64,000 bases of DNA, taken from assembly GCF_004343195.1 (NCBI RefSeq), contig NZ_SMCR01000006.1:124001-188000 (forward strand), in the 5' to 3' direction. A program made the translations under genes and the position numbers. The stretch is from Biostraticola tofi. Its GTDB lineage: Bacteria; Pseudomonadota; Gammaproteobacteria; Enterobacterales; Enterobacteriaceae. This document shows, piece by piece, positions 37,915 through 49,291 of the stretch. Within the stretch, counting starts at the first letter, position 1. The number at the start of each line of letters is the position of its first letter. The notes beneath the pieces were generated by a model. It was not told the origin of the DNA, ran no database searches, and worked only from the letters and a program-made list of their open reading frames with translations.

Positions 37915-40065
37915 TTAATGGCCGGAAGAGATTTCTACGCCACCCTCAGGCACCGGGACAAACGGCGTTTCTTTATCCACACGTTCGGGCTTGTTACGAG
38001 CCTTGATCGCGGTCTTGATACCATAGAAGATTATACTGTAGACAACAATCAGGAACAGGATACTCAGCCCGGCATTGGTGTAGTTGTTGATAACAATGTG
38101 ATGCATATTACTGATTTGCAGTTCAGTGACATCAGCACCCGCTTCGTTGATCTTCGCATTATAAGCACGGGCCAGATACAGGAAACCTTCAAGCTGCGGA
38201 TCTTGACTGAACAGTTTCAGGCCCAGCGCCCAGGTGGTACAAATCAGCAGCCAAATGGCCGGCACCAGCGTGACCCAGATATATTGAGCGCGTTTCATCT
38301 TGATAAGCACCACGGTCGCCAGCACCAGCGCCACGGCGGCCAGCATCTGGTTGGAGATGCCGAACAGCGGCCACAGACTCTTGACGCCGCCCAGCGGATC
38401 AACCACGCCTTGATACAGCAGATAGCCCCACAGCCCGACACAGCCTGCAGTACCGATCATCCCGGCCACCAGCGAATCGGTTTTTTTCAGGAACGGCACG
38501 AAGTTACCCAGCAGATCCTGCAGCATAAAGCGGCCTGAACGGGTACCTGCATCCAGCGCGGTCAGAATGAACAGCGCTTCGAACAGGATACCGAAGTGAT
38601 ACCAGAAGCCCATATCGGCGCCGGGAATGATTTTGTGGAATACGTGGGCTATACCTACCGCCAGAGTCGGTGCGCCACCGGCGCGGTTAAGCACCGAAGG
38701 TTCGCCGATATCGCGGGCTGTCTGCAGGATCTCCTCCGGGGTAATCACAAAGCCCCAGGAACTGACGGTCACCGCCGCCTGCGTCGTTACATCTTTCAAC
38801 TGCGCCATGATAAGCGGTGCATCTGCGGTGCCGAGGTTATGCAGGTCGGGCATGGTAATGCCCAGTGCCGCCGGCGGGGTATTCATGGCAAAATACAGGC
38901 CGGGTTCAATGATGGATGCCGCAACCAGCGCCATAATGGCGACAAAGGACTCCATAAGCATCGCGCCATAGCCAATGAAGCGGGTGTCATTTTCGCTGGC
39001 CAGCAGTTTTGGCGTCGTGCCTGAGGCAATAAGCGCATGGAAACCGGATACCGCGCCACAGGCGATGGTAATAAACAGGAATGGAAACAGAGCGCCCTTC
39101 CACACCGGTCCGGTCCCGTCGATGAACTGGGTGGTGGCCGGCATTTTCAGACTCGGGTTCAGAATCAGAATACCCACCGCCAGACCGACGATAACGCCGA
39201 TTTTCAGGAAGGTCGCCAGGTAGTCGCGCGGCGCCAGAATCAGCCACACCGGCAGCAGCGCGGAGACAAACGCATAACCGATAAGCGTATAGGTAATGGT
39301 GGTGTCTTTAAAGGTCAGCGCCGGCCCCCAATACGGGTCAGCGGCAATCACCCCACCCCCCCAGATAGCCAGCAGCAGTAACACTACCCCTAATACCGAC
39401 ACCTCTCCGACCCGTCCAGGCCGCAGGAATCGCATATAGATCCCCATGAACAGCGCAATCGGCACAGTCGAGCAAACGGTGAACACGCCCCAGGGGCTCT
39501 CCGCCAGCGCTTTGACCACGATAAGGGCCAACACCGCCAGGATAATGATCATGATAAGAAAGCAGCCGAACAGCGCAATAGTGCCCGGCACCGCGCCCAT
39601 TTCTTCCTTGATGATTTCGCCCAGCGACACGCCATTGCGCCTGGACGACAGGAACAGCACCATAAAGTCCTGCACTGCCCCAGCCAGTACTACCCCCGCC
39701 AGCAGCCAGAGGGTGCCGGGAAGATAGCCGACCTGGGCGGCCAATACCGGCCCGACCAGTGGCCCCGCACCGGCAATGGCGGCAAAATGGTGGCCGAACA
39801 GCACGTTGCGATTGGTGGGTACATAGTTAAGGCCATCATTATTGACCACCGCTGGGGTAGCCCGGTTAGGATCAAGCCGCATCACTTTGGTGGCGATATA
39901 CAGGCTGTAATAACGGTAGGCCACCAGGTAGACGGCAATAGAGGAAACGACGATCCACAGGGCGCTGACATGCTCGCCGCGACGCAGCGCAACCACCGCC
40001 AGGCAGAATGCGCCGATGATGCCGATAATGAGCCAGGGTACATGTTTGAGGAGTTTATTTTTCAT
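37915..40065 (-). CDS. btsT: Pyruvate:proton symporter BtsT (CstA family)
   Basis: A 716-residue inner-membrane carrier of the peptide/carbon starvation CstA family, the same length as E. coli BtsT/YjiY and highly similar throughout: GHHFAAIAGAGPLVGPVLAAQ, SRRNGVSLGEIIKEEMG, PVWLILAPRDYLATFLKIG and TPKLLASENDTRFIGYGAML. It imports pyruvate. I chose the ATG at 40065 because MKNKLLKHVPW lines up with the E. coli start; an ATG three codons earlier is possible. yjiX and yjiA follow as in E. coli. A pair of direct repeats upstream resembles the arrangement of a LytTR-type (BtsR) binding site; the regulator gene is not in this window. Confidence 0.96.
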   Translation of the reverse strand: MKNKLLKHVPWLIIGIIGAFCLAVVALRRGEHVSALWIVVSSIAVYLVAYRYYSLYIATKVMRLDPNRATPAVVNNDGLNYVPTNRNVLFGHHFAAIAGAGPLVGPVLAAQVGYLPGTLWLLAGVVLAGAVQDFMVLFLSSRRNGVSLGEIIKEEMGAVPGTIALFGCFLIMIIILAVLALIVVKALAESPWGVFTVCSTVPIALFMGIYMRFLRPGRVGEVSVLGVVLLLLAIWGGGVIAADPYWGPALTFKDTTITYTLIGYAFVSALLPVWLILAPRDYLATFLKIGVIVGLAVGILILNPSLKMPATTQFIDGTGPVWKGALFPFLFITIACGAVSGFHALIASGTTPKLLASENDTRFIGYGAMLMESFVAIMALVAASIIEPGLYFAMNTPPAALGITMPDLHNLGTADAPLIMAQLKDVTTQAAVTVSSWGFVITPEEILQTARDIGEPSVLNRAGGAPTLAVGIAHVFHKIIPGADMGFWYHFGILFEALFILTALDAGTRSGRFMLQDLLGNFVPFLKKTDSLVAGMIGTAGCVGLWGYLLYQGVVDPLGGVKSLWPLFGISNQMLAAVALVLATVVLIKMKRAQYIWVTLVPAIWLLICTTWALGLKLFSQDPQLEGFLYLARAYNAKINEAGADVTELQISNMHHIVINNYTNAGLSILFLIVVYSIIFYGIKTAIKARNKPERVDKETPFVPVPEGGVEISSGH

Positions 40066-40144
40066 ATAATGCACTCGTTAATGTTATACATTTGCGGGTA
40101 CTTTATGCCCACGGCAAGCCAGGAAAAGCGTTATTTTACTGAGG

Positions 40145-40172
40145 GGTCAAATACCGAGACGAACGGTCAAAT
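40145..40172 (-). promoter_or_regulatory. Direct repeat upstream of btsT (BtsR-like site)
   Basis: GGTCAAAT occurs at 40145-40152 and 40165-40172, i.e. ATTTGACC twice on the btsT strand with a 20-bp period. Two same-direction half sites on one helix face are the arrangement bound by LytTR regulators such as BtsR. The sequence is not the E. coli half site as I remember it, so the assignment rests on spacing and position about 80-110 bp before the start. Confidence 0.4.
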
Positions 40173-40311
40173 GACGGGTTAAACGGTTGGCTATGGCAAG
40201 CTTAAGATACGAACCCGCCCCCTGGCGGAACATTATTATTTCCCTCCATGTGCTTTTTGGTGTCTTTCTTCCATACTTCATTTTCACTCTGTCGAGAAAG
40301 GCCACCACCTG

Positions 40312-41793
40312 ATGCGCAACCCCACGCTGATGCAGTATTTCCACTGGTATTACCCTGATGGCGGCAAACTGTGGCCAGAGGTGGCCGAGCGTGCCGGCTG
40401 GCTGGCAGAAATAGGCATCAGCACAGTCTGGCTGCCGCCCGCTTATAAAGGGGATTCAGGCGGCTTTTCGGTCGGTTATGACACCTACGATCTGTTTGAT
40501 CTCGGCGAATTCAACCAAAAAGGGACCCGTGCGACCAAATACGGTGATAAAGCACAACTGCTTACGGCCATTGATGCGCTGCATGCCAATGGAATAGCCG
40601 TGCTGATGGATGTGGTGCTCAACCATAAGATGGGCGCCGATGAAAAGGAAATCATCCGGGTTAACCGGGTTGATCATGAAAATCGGCAGGATATCGAAGA
40701 CCGCATAATCCAGGCCGAAGGATGGACCAAATTCACCTTTCCGGCCCGTGAGGGAAAATACTCACGCTTTATCTGGGACCAGCACTGTTTCAGCGGCATC
40801 GATGTGATTGAAAACCCTGATGAGCAAGGCGTATTCAAAATCGTCAATGACTATACCGGCGAAGGCTGGAACCAGGAGGTAGATGACGAATTAGGGAATT
40901 ATGATTACCTGATGGGCGCCAATGTGGAGTTTCGCAATCCGTCAGTCGCCGCCGAGCTTGAGCACTGGGCATGCTGGCTAATGAATGAAACCCACTGCGA
41001 CGGCTTTCGGCTGGATGCGGTCAAACATATTCCCGCCTGGTTTTATAAAGACTGGATCGAGCAGGTACAGGACGCCGCCGACCAACCGATGTTTATTGTG
41101 GCGGAATACTGGTCCCACGAAGTGGCTGCCCTGCAGCATTATATTGAGAAGGTTGATGGCAAGACCATGCTATTTGATGCGCCGCTGCAAATGCATTTTC
41201 ACCATGCCTCAGTACAGGGAGCGGATTACGATTTGCGTACCCTGTTCGACGATACGCTGGTCGGCGCCGATCCATTCCATGCGGTTACGCTTGTGGCAAA
41301 CCATGATACCCAGCCACTGCAGTCCCTTGAAGCACCGGTTGAACCCTGGTTCAAGCCGCTGGCCTATGCCCTTATCCTGCTGCGCGAGCAGGGTGTGCCC
41401 ACGGTGTTTTACCCTGACCTGTTTGGCGCGTCATATCTGGGCGATGGCCAAGATGGCAACCCCTGCACCGTCGATATGCCGGCCATCACTGAGCTTGAAA
41501 CGCTGATACGCGCCCGTCAGCACTATGCCCACGGCAGCCAAAGCGACTATTTTGACTCGCCCCAGTGCATTGCCTTTAGCCGTAGCGGTACCGAAAGCGA
41601 ACCGGGCTGTATCGTGGTGCTGTCCAACGCCGGTGAAGCCGAAAAGCCCATCGATGCCGGCGCACATTTCGCCGGAACCTGCTGGCGCGATCTGCTGGGC
41701 CACTGCCAGGATAACGTCACCTGCAATGAAAACGGCACCGGTCAGTTCCGCTGTCAGGCCGGCAGCGTCAGCGTCTGGGTACTGGCCGACTGA
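40312..41793 (+). CDS. amyA: Cytoplasmic alpha-amylase
   Basis: A 493-residue GH13 alpha-amylase without signal peptide, matching E. coli AmyA (495). Conserved regions I-IV are readable: [18 protein letters not shown] with the nucleophile aspartate, [10 protein letters not shown] with the acid/base glutamate, and LVANHDTQP with the transition-state aspartate. The start [19 protein letters not shown] equals that of the E. coli protein. It hydrolyses internal alpha-1,4 bonds of maltodextrins or glycogen. Divergent from btsT. The last codons and stop region are repeated twice downstream. Confidence 0.96.
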   Translation: MRNPTLMQYFHWYYPDGGKLWPEVAERAGWLAEIGISTVWLPPAYKGDSGGFSVGYDTYDLFDLGEFNQKGTRATKYGDKAQLLTAIDALHANGIAVLMDVVLNHKMGADEKEIIRVNRVDHENRQDIEDRIIQAEGWTKFTFPAREGKYSRFIWDQHCFSGIDVIENPDEQGVFKIVNDYTGEGWNQEVDDELGNYDYLMGANVEFRNPSVAAELEHWACWLMNETHCDGFRLDAVKHIPAWFYKDWIEQVQDAADQPMFIVAEYWSHEVAALQHYIEKVDGKTMLFDAPLQMHFHHASVQGADYDLRTLFDDTLVGADPFHAVTLVANHDTQPLQSLEAPVEPWFKPLAYALILLREQGVPTVFYPDLFGASYLGDGQDGNPCTVDMPAITELETLIRARQHYAHGSQSDYFDSPQCIAFSRSGTESEPGCIVVLSNAGEAEKPIDAGAHFAGTCWRDLLGHCQDNVTCNENGTGQFRCQAGSVSVWVLAD

Positions 41794-41902
41794 CGCCGGG
41801 GACCCTGTCCGCCCGGAAGCCGACAGTGCCTGGTTACTGGCCGACTGGCGTCAGGGACCCTGTCCGCCCGGAAGCCGACAGTGCCTGGTTACTGGCCGAC
41901 TG
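41781..41902. repeat. 55-bp tandem repeats carrying copies of the amyA 3' end
   Basis: ACTGGCCGACTG starts at 41781 (last codons and stop of amyA), 41836 and 41891, a 55-bp period. Between copies GGGACCCTGTCCGCCCGGAA and GCCGACAGTGCCTGG are repeated almost exactly. The stop codon TGA of the gene copy is TGG in the two outer copies. Confidence 0.9.
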
Positions 41903-41922
41903 GCGGCAGGGGCCGCTTGCTG

Positions 41923-44836
<2,914 letters not shown>

Positions 44837-44893
44837 TGCTCAGGTTCCTGCTTAATGTTTATCCATCGAGTCCGGCGCAGGAAGGCATTAGGT

Positions 44894-44912
44894 TGTAATC
44901 GCTTTCATTACA
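44894..44912. promoter_or_regulatory. Palindrome 1 upstream of the PTS operon
   Basis: TGTAAT-CGCTTTC-ATTACA, a perfect 6-bp inverted repeat with a 7-bp centre, 58 bp upstream of the permease start. It shares the TGTAA/TTACA arms with palindrome 3, so one repressor could bind both. Confidence 0.55.
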
Positions 44913-44960
44913 TCCTCGCCTTTAACTCATCGGTATGCTTTGAGATCAGCCCGGCGAAAT

Positions 44961-44972
44961 GTTACGGGTAAC
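44961..44972. promoter_or_regulatory. Palindrome 2 upstream of the PTS operon
   Basis: GTTAC-GG-GTAAC, a perfect 5-bp inverted repeat, adjacent to palindrome 3. Its GTAAC arm overlaps in pattern with the TGTAAC of the next site. Confidence 0.45.
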
Positions 44973-44973
44973 T

Positions 44974-44986
44974 TGTAACGATTACA
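44974..44986. promoter_or_regulatory. Palindrome 3 upstream of the PTS operon
   Basis: TGTAA-CGA-TTACA, a perfect 13-bp palindrome about 140 bp upstream of the permease start. The centre-to-centre distance to palindrome 1 is 77 bp, compatible with looping by a LacI-family repressor such as AscG. Confidence 0.55.
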
Positions 44987-45165
44987 TTCTCTTTACATGT
45001 AGCGGGTAGAACAAGAGAAGAAAAAGAAATGTGCCTTTAAATGCATTAGTGATCACAATCTGCAAAAGGAAAAATTGCAAGTGTTACATTATTATGTGCT
45101 ATCAATCACATTTTAAGCCAGCCACAGGGGCAATCGATGAGTTCTCCTCTTCAGGCAGTCACCGC

Positions 45166-45432
45166 TCAATCCACTGCCATGTCGCACTCAGCAGGGTGAC
45201 CCGCCCGTTCAGCAGACTTATCTGACTTATCAGAATCAACAGACCCAGCAAACTTATCAGGCCCAGCAGACTTATCAGACTCAGCAAACTTATCAGACTC
45301 AGCAAACTTATCAGACTCAGCAAACTCAGCAAACTCAGCAAACTTTGCAGGTTCAGCACGTTCAGCACGTTCAGCACGTTCAGCACGTTCAGCACGTTCA
45401 GCAGGCCCAGCAAGGTAATTCTTGCCGTTCAT
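45166..45432 (-). CDS. Alternative minus-strand repeat ORF (88 codons), doubtful
   Basis: Starts MNGKNYLAG and continues as AER, AEF and AESDKF repeats, charged and alanine/glutamate rich, ending AGHPAECDMAVD. It has only a weak AGG before the ATG. It is the complement of the Gln/Thr-rich reading and may be an artefact of the 9-bp repeats. I list it because neither strand can be excluded from sequence alone. Confidence 0.2.
   Translation of the reverse strand: MNGKNYLAGPAERAERAERAERAERAEPAKFAEFAEFAESDKFAESDKFAESDKSAGPDKFAGSVDSDKSDKSAERAGHPAECDMAVD
45210..45420. repeat. Dense 9-bp and 18-bp tandem repeats
   Basis: ACTTATCAG recurs every 18 bp at 45252, 45270, 45288 and 45306, followed by CAGCAAACT every 9 bp, then CAGCACGTT every 9 bp from 45354 to 45398 (five copies). 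The block lacks stop codons in at least three frames over both strands. Confidence 0.9.
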
Positions 45433-45553
45433 CAGGCCTATTAATCTACATGGATATAATTCAGTCGCGCCGTCAAAAGCAATACCTCCTGAACCGGGGT
45501 AATACGCATGCTATATAACTGGCTGTTGCTATAACTGAGTAAAAAAGTATTTA

Positions 45554-45583
45554 AAGTAATAATTATTGCGACAATCATTACTT
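45554..45583. promoter_or_regulatory. Inverted repeat and -10 element upstream of the 2HCT transporter
   Basis: AAGTAAT (45554-45560) faces ATTACTT (45577-45583) with a 16-bp gap. A consensus TATAAT follows at 45628-45633, but no good -35 hexamer lies 17 bp before it, which fits an activator-dependent promoter for the transporter gene at 45673. Confidence 0.45.
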
Positions 45584-45672
45584 CCTTAGAAAATCCGCTT
45601 AAGGCATCCATCTTATAGTGATGCGACTATAATTTTTCAGGTTTCCGCCATGATGACGTTAGAGGCTTGAAT

Positions 45673-47034
45673 ATGAATATCCCTGATGATGCTTATTTTT
45701 TATCGAAAAAATCCAAGTGCAAGTCATTCATGGAGCGGGGGCGCGAAATTATAGTCCAGATGAAAATAGGCATTTTTCCCTTACCCTTATTTTTATTGGC
45801 AGGTGGATTGATTACTTTTGAATGCATTAATGAGAGTTTATCCAGTGATATCGTGGTCATGGTAGCCACCTTGGCATTTTTTGGTTTTGCCTGCGCCGAG
45901 TTCGGTAAACGACTACCGATAGTAGGTAAAATGGGGGCGGCGCCGATTTGCGCTGCTTTTATTCCTTCGGCGCTGGTTTATTACGGTTTCCTGCCGGACT
46001 TGCTTCGCAGCTCGATTTCGAGCTTCTTTGAATCCAGCCATATTCTCTACCTGTATATCTGCTGCATTATCGTCGGCAGCATTATGAGCATGAACCGGAC
46101 AACGCTTATCCAGGGTGTGATGCGTATTTTTTTCCCGCTGCTGTGCGGCGAAGTTGTCGGCATGAGCGTCGGCATGGGCGTCGGCATGGCACTGGGTATG
46201 GAACCTTTCCATCTATTCTTCTTCCTGCTACTGCCCATCATGGCAGGTGGAATAGGTGAAGGCGCCATTCCACTGTCTATGGGCTACGCCGTGCTGCTGA
46301 ACATGGATCAGGGTACGGCGTTTGGCCGCATCCTGCCCATTGTCATGCTGGGCAGCCTGACGGCTATCATCATTGCCGGCAGCCTGAATCAACTGGGCAA
46401 GCGTTTCCCCCATTTGACCGGAGAAGGTGAACTGTTGCCGGCCGGCAACGGTTTTTCTGCGTGTACCGCTGCTCCTGGTATCACGCCGTCCGGTGCTGAT
46501 CTTCCTGTTTCCGCTATCGCTTCAGGGGTCTTACTGGCGGTACTGTTGTATATGGTGGGCATGCTAATCCATAGACTGGTCGGCTTGCCGGCACCGGTCG
46601 GCATGCTTTTTGCGGCAGTGATTATGAAACTTTGCCATGCTGTCTCCCCAGAAATACAAGCAGGATCTAAAAGAGTATATTGCTTTTTTCAGGCCTCGGT
46701 TACCTATCCGATCCTGTTCGCGGTGGGTGTTGCCATCACTCCTTGGGAACAGCTGGTTGACGCCTTCACGCTGCCCAATCTGCTGGTGATTGCCAGTACC
46801 CTCTGTGCCCTGGTCGGAACCGGATATTTGGTCGGCACGAAAATCGGCATGCATCCGATTGATGTGGCCATCATATCCTGCTGCCAGAGCGGACAAGGCG
46901 GAACCGGTGATGTGGCTATCCTTACGGCCGGCAACCGTATGATGCTGATGCCGTTTGCTCAGATAGCCACACGGATTGGCGGAGCCATCAACGTCTCTCT
47001 GGCGCTGCTGCTCCTGAGTCAATTAGCGGCCTGA
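45673..47034 (+). CDS. 2-hydroxycarboxylate transporter family (CitS/MleP-like)
   Basis: A 453-residue sodium- or proton-coupled carrier of the 2HCT family (citrate, malate, lactate). The two re-entrant-loop GGxG motifs that define the family are present: MAGGIGEGAIPLSMGY in the N-terminal half and SCCQSGQGGTGDVAILTAG in the C-terminal half. An NRTTLIQGVMRIF segment and the FFPLLCGEVVGM span are also typical. Start: ATG at 45673, seven bases after AGAGG; the TTG two codons earlier is less likely. No citrate lyase genes are nearby, so malate or another hydroxy acid is as likely as citrate. Confidence 0.92.
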   Translation: MNIPDDAYFLSKKSKCKSFMERGREIIVQMKIGIFPLPLFLLAGGLITFECINESLSSDIVVMVATLAFFGFACAEFGKRLPIVGKMGAAPICAAFIPSALVYYGFLPDLLRSSISSFFESSHILYLYICCIIVGSIMSMNRTTLIQGVMRIFFPLLCGEVVGMSVGMGVGMALGMEPFHLFFFLLLPIMAGGIGEGAIPLSMGYAVLLNMDQGTAFGRILPIVMLGSLTAIIIAGSLNQLGKRFPHLTGEGELLPAGNGFSACTAAPGITPSGADLPVSAIASGVLLAVLLYMVGMLIHRLVGLPAPVGMLFAAVIMKLCHAVSPEIQAGSKRVYCFFQASVTYPILFAVGVAITPWEQLVDAFTLPNLLVIASTLCALVGTGYLVGTKIGMHPIDVAIISCCQSGQGGTGDVAILTAGNRMMLMPFAQIATRIGGAINVSLALLLLSQLAA

Positions 47035-47056
47035 ATTTATCTTGACCAACGTAAAC

Positions 47057-47072
47057 CCGGCACGCGTGCCGG
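47057..47072. terminator. Perfect palindromic hairpin after the 2HCT gene
   Basis: CCGGCAC-GC-GTGCCGG, a perfect 16-bp palindrome 23 bp past the stop codon, between convergent genes. No T-run on the plus strand. Confidence 0.5.
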
Positions 47073-47103
47073 TACCCGACTTAGCGTGGTTGAATTATCA
47101 GCT

Positions 47104-47127
47104 TAAAAAAAGCGACTCATAACCGCT
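47104..47127 (-). terminator. Terminator of the porin operon
   Basis: On the minus strand AGCG (47124-47127) pairs with CGCT (47111-47114), followed by a run of seven T (47105-47111). It starts seven bp after the porin stop codon. The stem is short. Confidence 0.5.
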
Positions 47128-47133
47128 CCGCGC

Positions 47134-47826
47134 TTAAAAATAATAGCGTATGCCAAGCCGAATGCGGTACTGCTCAGCATTGTTGCCCACATCGCGATCC
47201 AGCCAGGAGAGTTGAATAAAGGGCCGCCAGGCCTGGGTCATTTTCCAGGTGAATTTATTGTTCAGTTCCCAACTGTGATCCTTACCATTCTTTCGGTTGT
47301 ACTCGTTGCTATTGAGATAATAATTAGGTTCAAATTCATAGCTAAGCACATCATTGATTTTATAATTGACCACTAAAATAAGTTGATGGCTGTCGTTATA
47401 GTTCATCTCTTTATTCAGATCTTTGGTCTCGTAATTCATATGATTGTAACGGTACTTGAATGCCATCGCCAAATCATCAGTAATAACATAGCCCAATTGC
47501 GCATACGGCGCGGTTGTTGAACCTGCGTTAGTTGAATTAATCAGTCCGCCGGCATAGAATGTCAGGTCATCGTTAATCTTCCATAATGGATACCATCCTT
47601 CAACTTCATCAAAGCTGTGTTTCAGTTGATCCAGTTTGCCGGTGTTATAGGCACTCTGGTATATAAGCCCAGCGCCATTCTGGAAGTTATACCCAGCCCC
47701 TACTTTGAATTGATGTTCTTCAGAAGCACTGTTCCAGGCTTCACGCACTTCCAGATATCCACCGGCAAAACTTTGTGCTGAAAAGGCGAATAAACAGGTG
47801 ACAGAAAGTAAAATTATTCTATTCAT
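47134..47826 (-). CDS. KdgM-family oligogalacturonate-type porin
   Basis: A 230-residue outer membrane porin of the KdgM/NanC family, which form small anion-selective barrels for acidic oligosaccharides. Signal peptide 1-20 (cleavage before GGYLEVREAW). The barrel shows alternating amphipathic strands, e.g. YLEVREAWNSASEEHQFKV, the LDQLKHSFDEVEGWYPLW segment, many arginine/lysine residues that would line the pore, and a terminal phenylalanine (RIRLGIRYYF). The ATG at 47826 was chosen because the signal peptide starts there. It is the last gene of the uronide operon, 58 bp behind GH88, and should admit acidic oligosaccharides. Confidence 0.9.
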   Translation of the reverse strand: MNRIILLSVTCLFAFSAQSFAGGYLEVREAWNSASEEHQFKVGAGYNFQNGAGLIYQSAYNTGKLDQLKHSFDEVEGWYPLWKINDDLTFYAGGLINSTNAGSTTAPYAQLGYVITDDLAMAFKYRYNHMNYETKDLNKEMNYNDSHQLILVVNYKINDVLSYEFEPNYYLNSNEYNRKNGKDHSWELNNKFTWKMTQAWRPFIQLSWLDRDVGNNAEQYRIRLGIRYYF

Positions 47827-47884
47827 GATAAAAATTCCAAAGTCAATCATCCTCCAGAGGAGGATGAATATGATTATTATATGA

Positions 47885-49048
47885 TTACCAATAAGCGGGT
47901 AACGGAGCAGCCAGGCGAGAAATCAATTCAAAGAAAAAATAATCCCCCCAGGTGCTGTATTCGTCCACCCCCCGTTTTTTATTCATGTTATAAACCGAAT
48001 GCTTCAAATATCCACTTTGGTCATGCTGGTCGTCGACATAGCTAAGGCTCAATTCTTTAGCCATAAGTAATGCGGCTTCGATAAACTTTTTTTGCAAGGG
48101 GTCAAGTACCGAAAGATACTTGGCAAGCTCCAGTAAGCCACAGGCGGCAATGGCGGCTGCAGAGCTATCACGATGCGTATCCGGTTCAGTCAAGGCCAAA
48201 TCCCAATAGCATATTTTGTCTGCAGGTAAATGCGCCAGATAATACTCGGCAGTTTCTCTGGCTGCATTAAGGAAACGGTCATCACCGGTGTAACCATAGC
48301 TCAGTGTAAACCCATATATTGCCCAAGCCTGGCCCCTCGCCCAGCATGAATTGTCGGCATAGCCTTGGTGGGTAGAACCTTTAAGTGGCTCACCACTGTG
48401 CACATCCATGTAAAAGGTATGGAAGGTTGAAAAATCATCACGTAACAGGTAGTTATAAGCTTGTTCCGCATGATTGAAAGCCAGCTCAGCGTATTGTTTG
48501 TGGCCGGTTTCACGGGATGCCCAGTAGAGCAGTGGCAGGTTCATCAGGCAGTCGATAATCATACGCCCCTGCTGCTGCGGATCGCTCAAATCACCCCAGG
48601 CCTGAATAATCCGCGCCACCGGCAGATAACGGCTGATAAGCGCATCCGCCGCCGCCAGCGCATATTGGCGAGCAGATTCATTGCCTGACAGATGCCAGGC
48701 ATTGACGCATGACAGGGAATACAAAAAACCCAGATCATGGGTATCCAGATCATGCTGCAAATCCAGACGCTCACCAAAGTCCCGCACCTGTTTATCCAGT
48801 TCTTCAGCGAAGACTTTATCCCCCGTAAGCTTCCAGGCCAAGCCAGTCATGCCGCTCCAGAATCCAGTGGTCCAGTCGGTATTGCCGGTTAACGGATATT
48901 GCCCATCAATGCTGCATGCCGCAGGATATTTTCCGGAGAAATGCTGCAATTGATGTTTTAGCTTATCCGTAATTTTTTTCGCCACCTGGCTCAGGTCAAA
49001 CTCATATTTAAGGTACGACTTGTCGTTTGATCTAATATCAAATGTCAT
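47885..49048 (-). CDS. GH88 unsaturated glucuronyl/rhamnogalacturonyl hydrolase
   Basis: A 387-residue (alpha/alpha)6-barrel hydrolase of family GH88, without signal peptide. GH88 enzymes remove 4,5-unsaturated uronic acids left by polysaccharide lyases by hydrating the vinyl-ether bond. The likely catalytic aspartates are in THDLGFLYSLSC and in MIIDCLMNLPLLYWA; NTDWTTGFWSGMTGLAWKLTG and the ARGQAWAIYGFTLSYGYTG segment are also typical. The natural substrate would be a disaccharide delivered by the porin and the LacY-like permease. It is preceded by a 243-bp AT-rich spacer that may hold its own promoter. Confidence 0.93.
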   Translation of the reverse strand: MTFDIRSNDKSYLKYEFDLSQVAKKITDKLKHQLQHFSGKYPAACSIDGQYPLTGNTDWTTGFWSGMTGLAWKLTGDKVFAEELDKQVRDFGERLDLQHDLDTHDLGFLYSLSCVNAWHLSGNESARQYALAAADALISRYLPVARIIQAWGDLSDPQQQGRMIIDCLMNLPLLYWASRETGHKQYAELAFNHAEQAYNYLLRDDFSTFHTFYMDVHSGEPLKGSTHQGYADNSCWARGQAWAIYGFTLSYGYTGDDRFLNAARETAEYYLAHLPADKICYWDLALTEPDTHRDSSAAAIAACGLLELAKYLSVLDPLQKKFIEAALLMAKELSLSYVDDQHDQSGYLKHSVYNMNKKRGVDEYSTWGDYFFFELISRLAAPLPAYW

Positions 49049-49291
49049 ATATCTTTCTCTTTTATTGACAGCAGTTACTTGAAATTAATTTTAAATACCT
49101 CTAGCACATATACCTGCTTAAAATATATATGTTTCAATCTGGTGCTTAAGTTTAATAAGATACATCCAAGTACATGATTAGCATGCGTTCATTAACTGTT
49201 ACGGTATTTAACTGAAGTGAAATCCTTCAATTAACCCTCTTGAAATATGAATCTATTTGCATGCCAACTGGATCGAGTTGATATTTCCGCC

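Larger units (their letters stand above)
45137..45472 (+). pseudogene. Gln/Thr-rich repeat ORF, frameshifted candidate
   Basis: An ATG at 45137 sits six bases after AGGGG and opens MSSPLQAVTAQSTA, but that frame stops at 45197. The +1 frame is open from 45141 to beyond 45470 and reads TQQGDPPVQQTY followed by YQTQQT and VQH repeats, then a non-repeated tail (SGLLIYMDIIQSRRQ). All repeat units here (9 and 18 bp) are multiples of three, as expected if length changes had to keep a reading frame. A single-base indel near 45180 would join the two parts. Function is unknown. Minus-strand frames over the same DNA are also open, so strand assignment is uncertain. Confidence 0.35.

Noticed and set aside
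45031-45225. 64-codon frame upstream of the repeat block
   Set aside because: Covers the PTS promoter side, no ribosome binding site, and ends at the start of the repeats.
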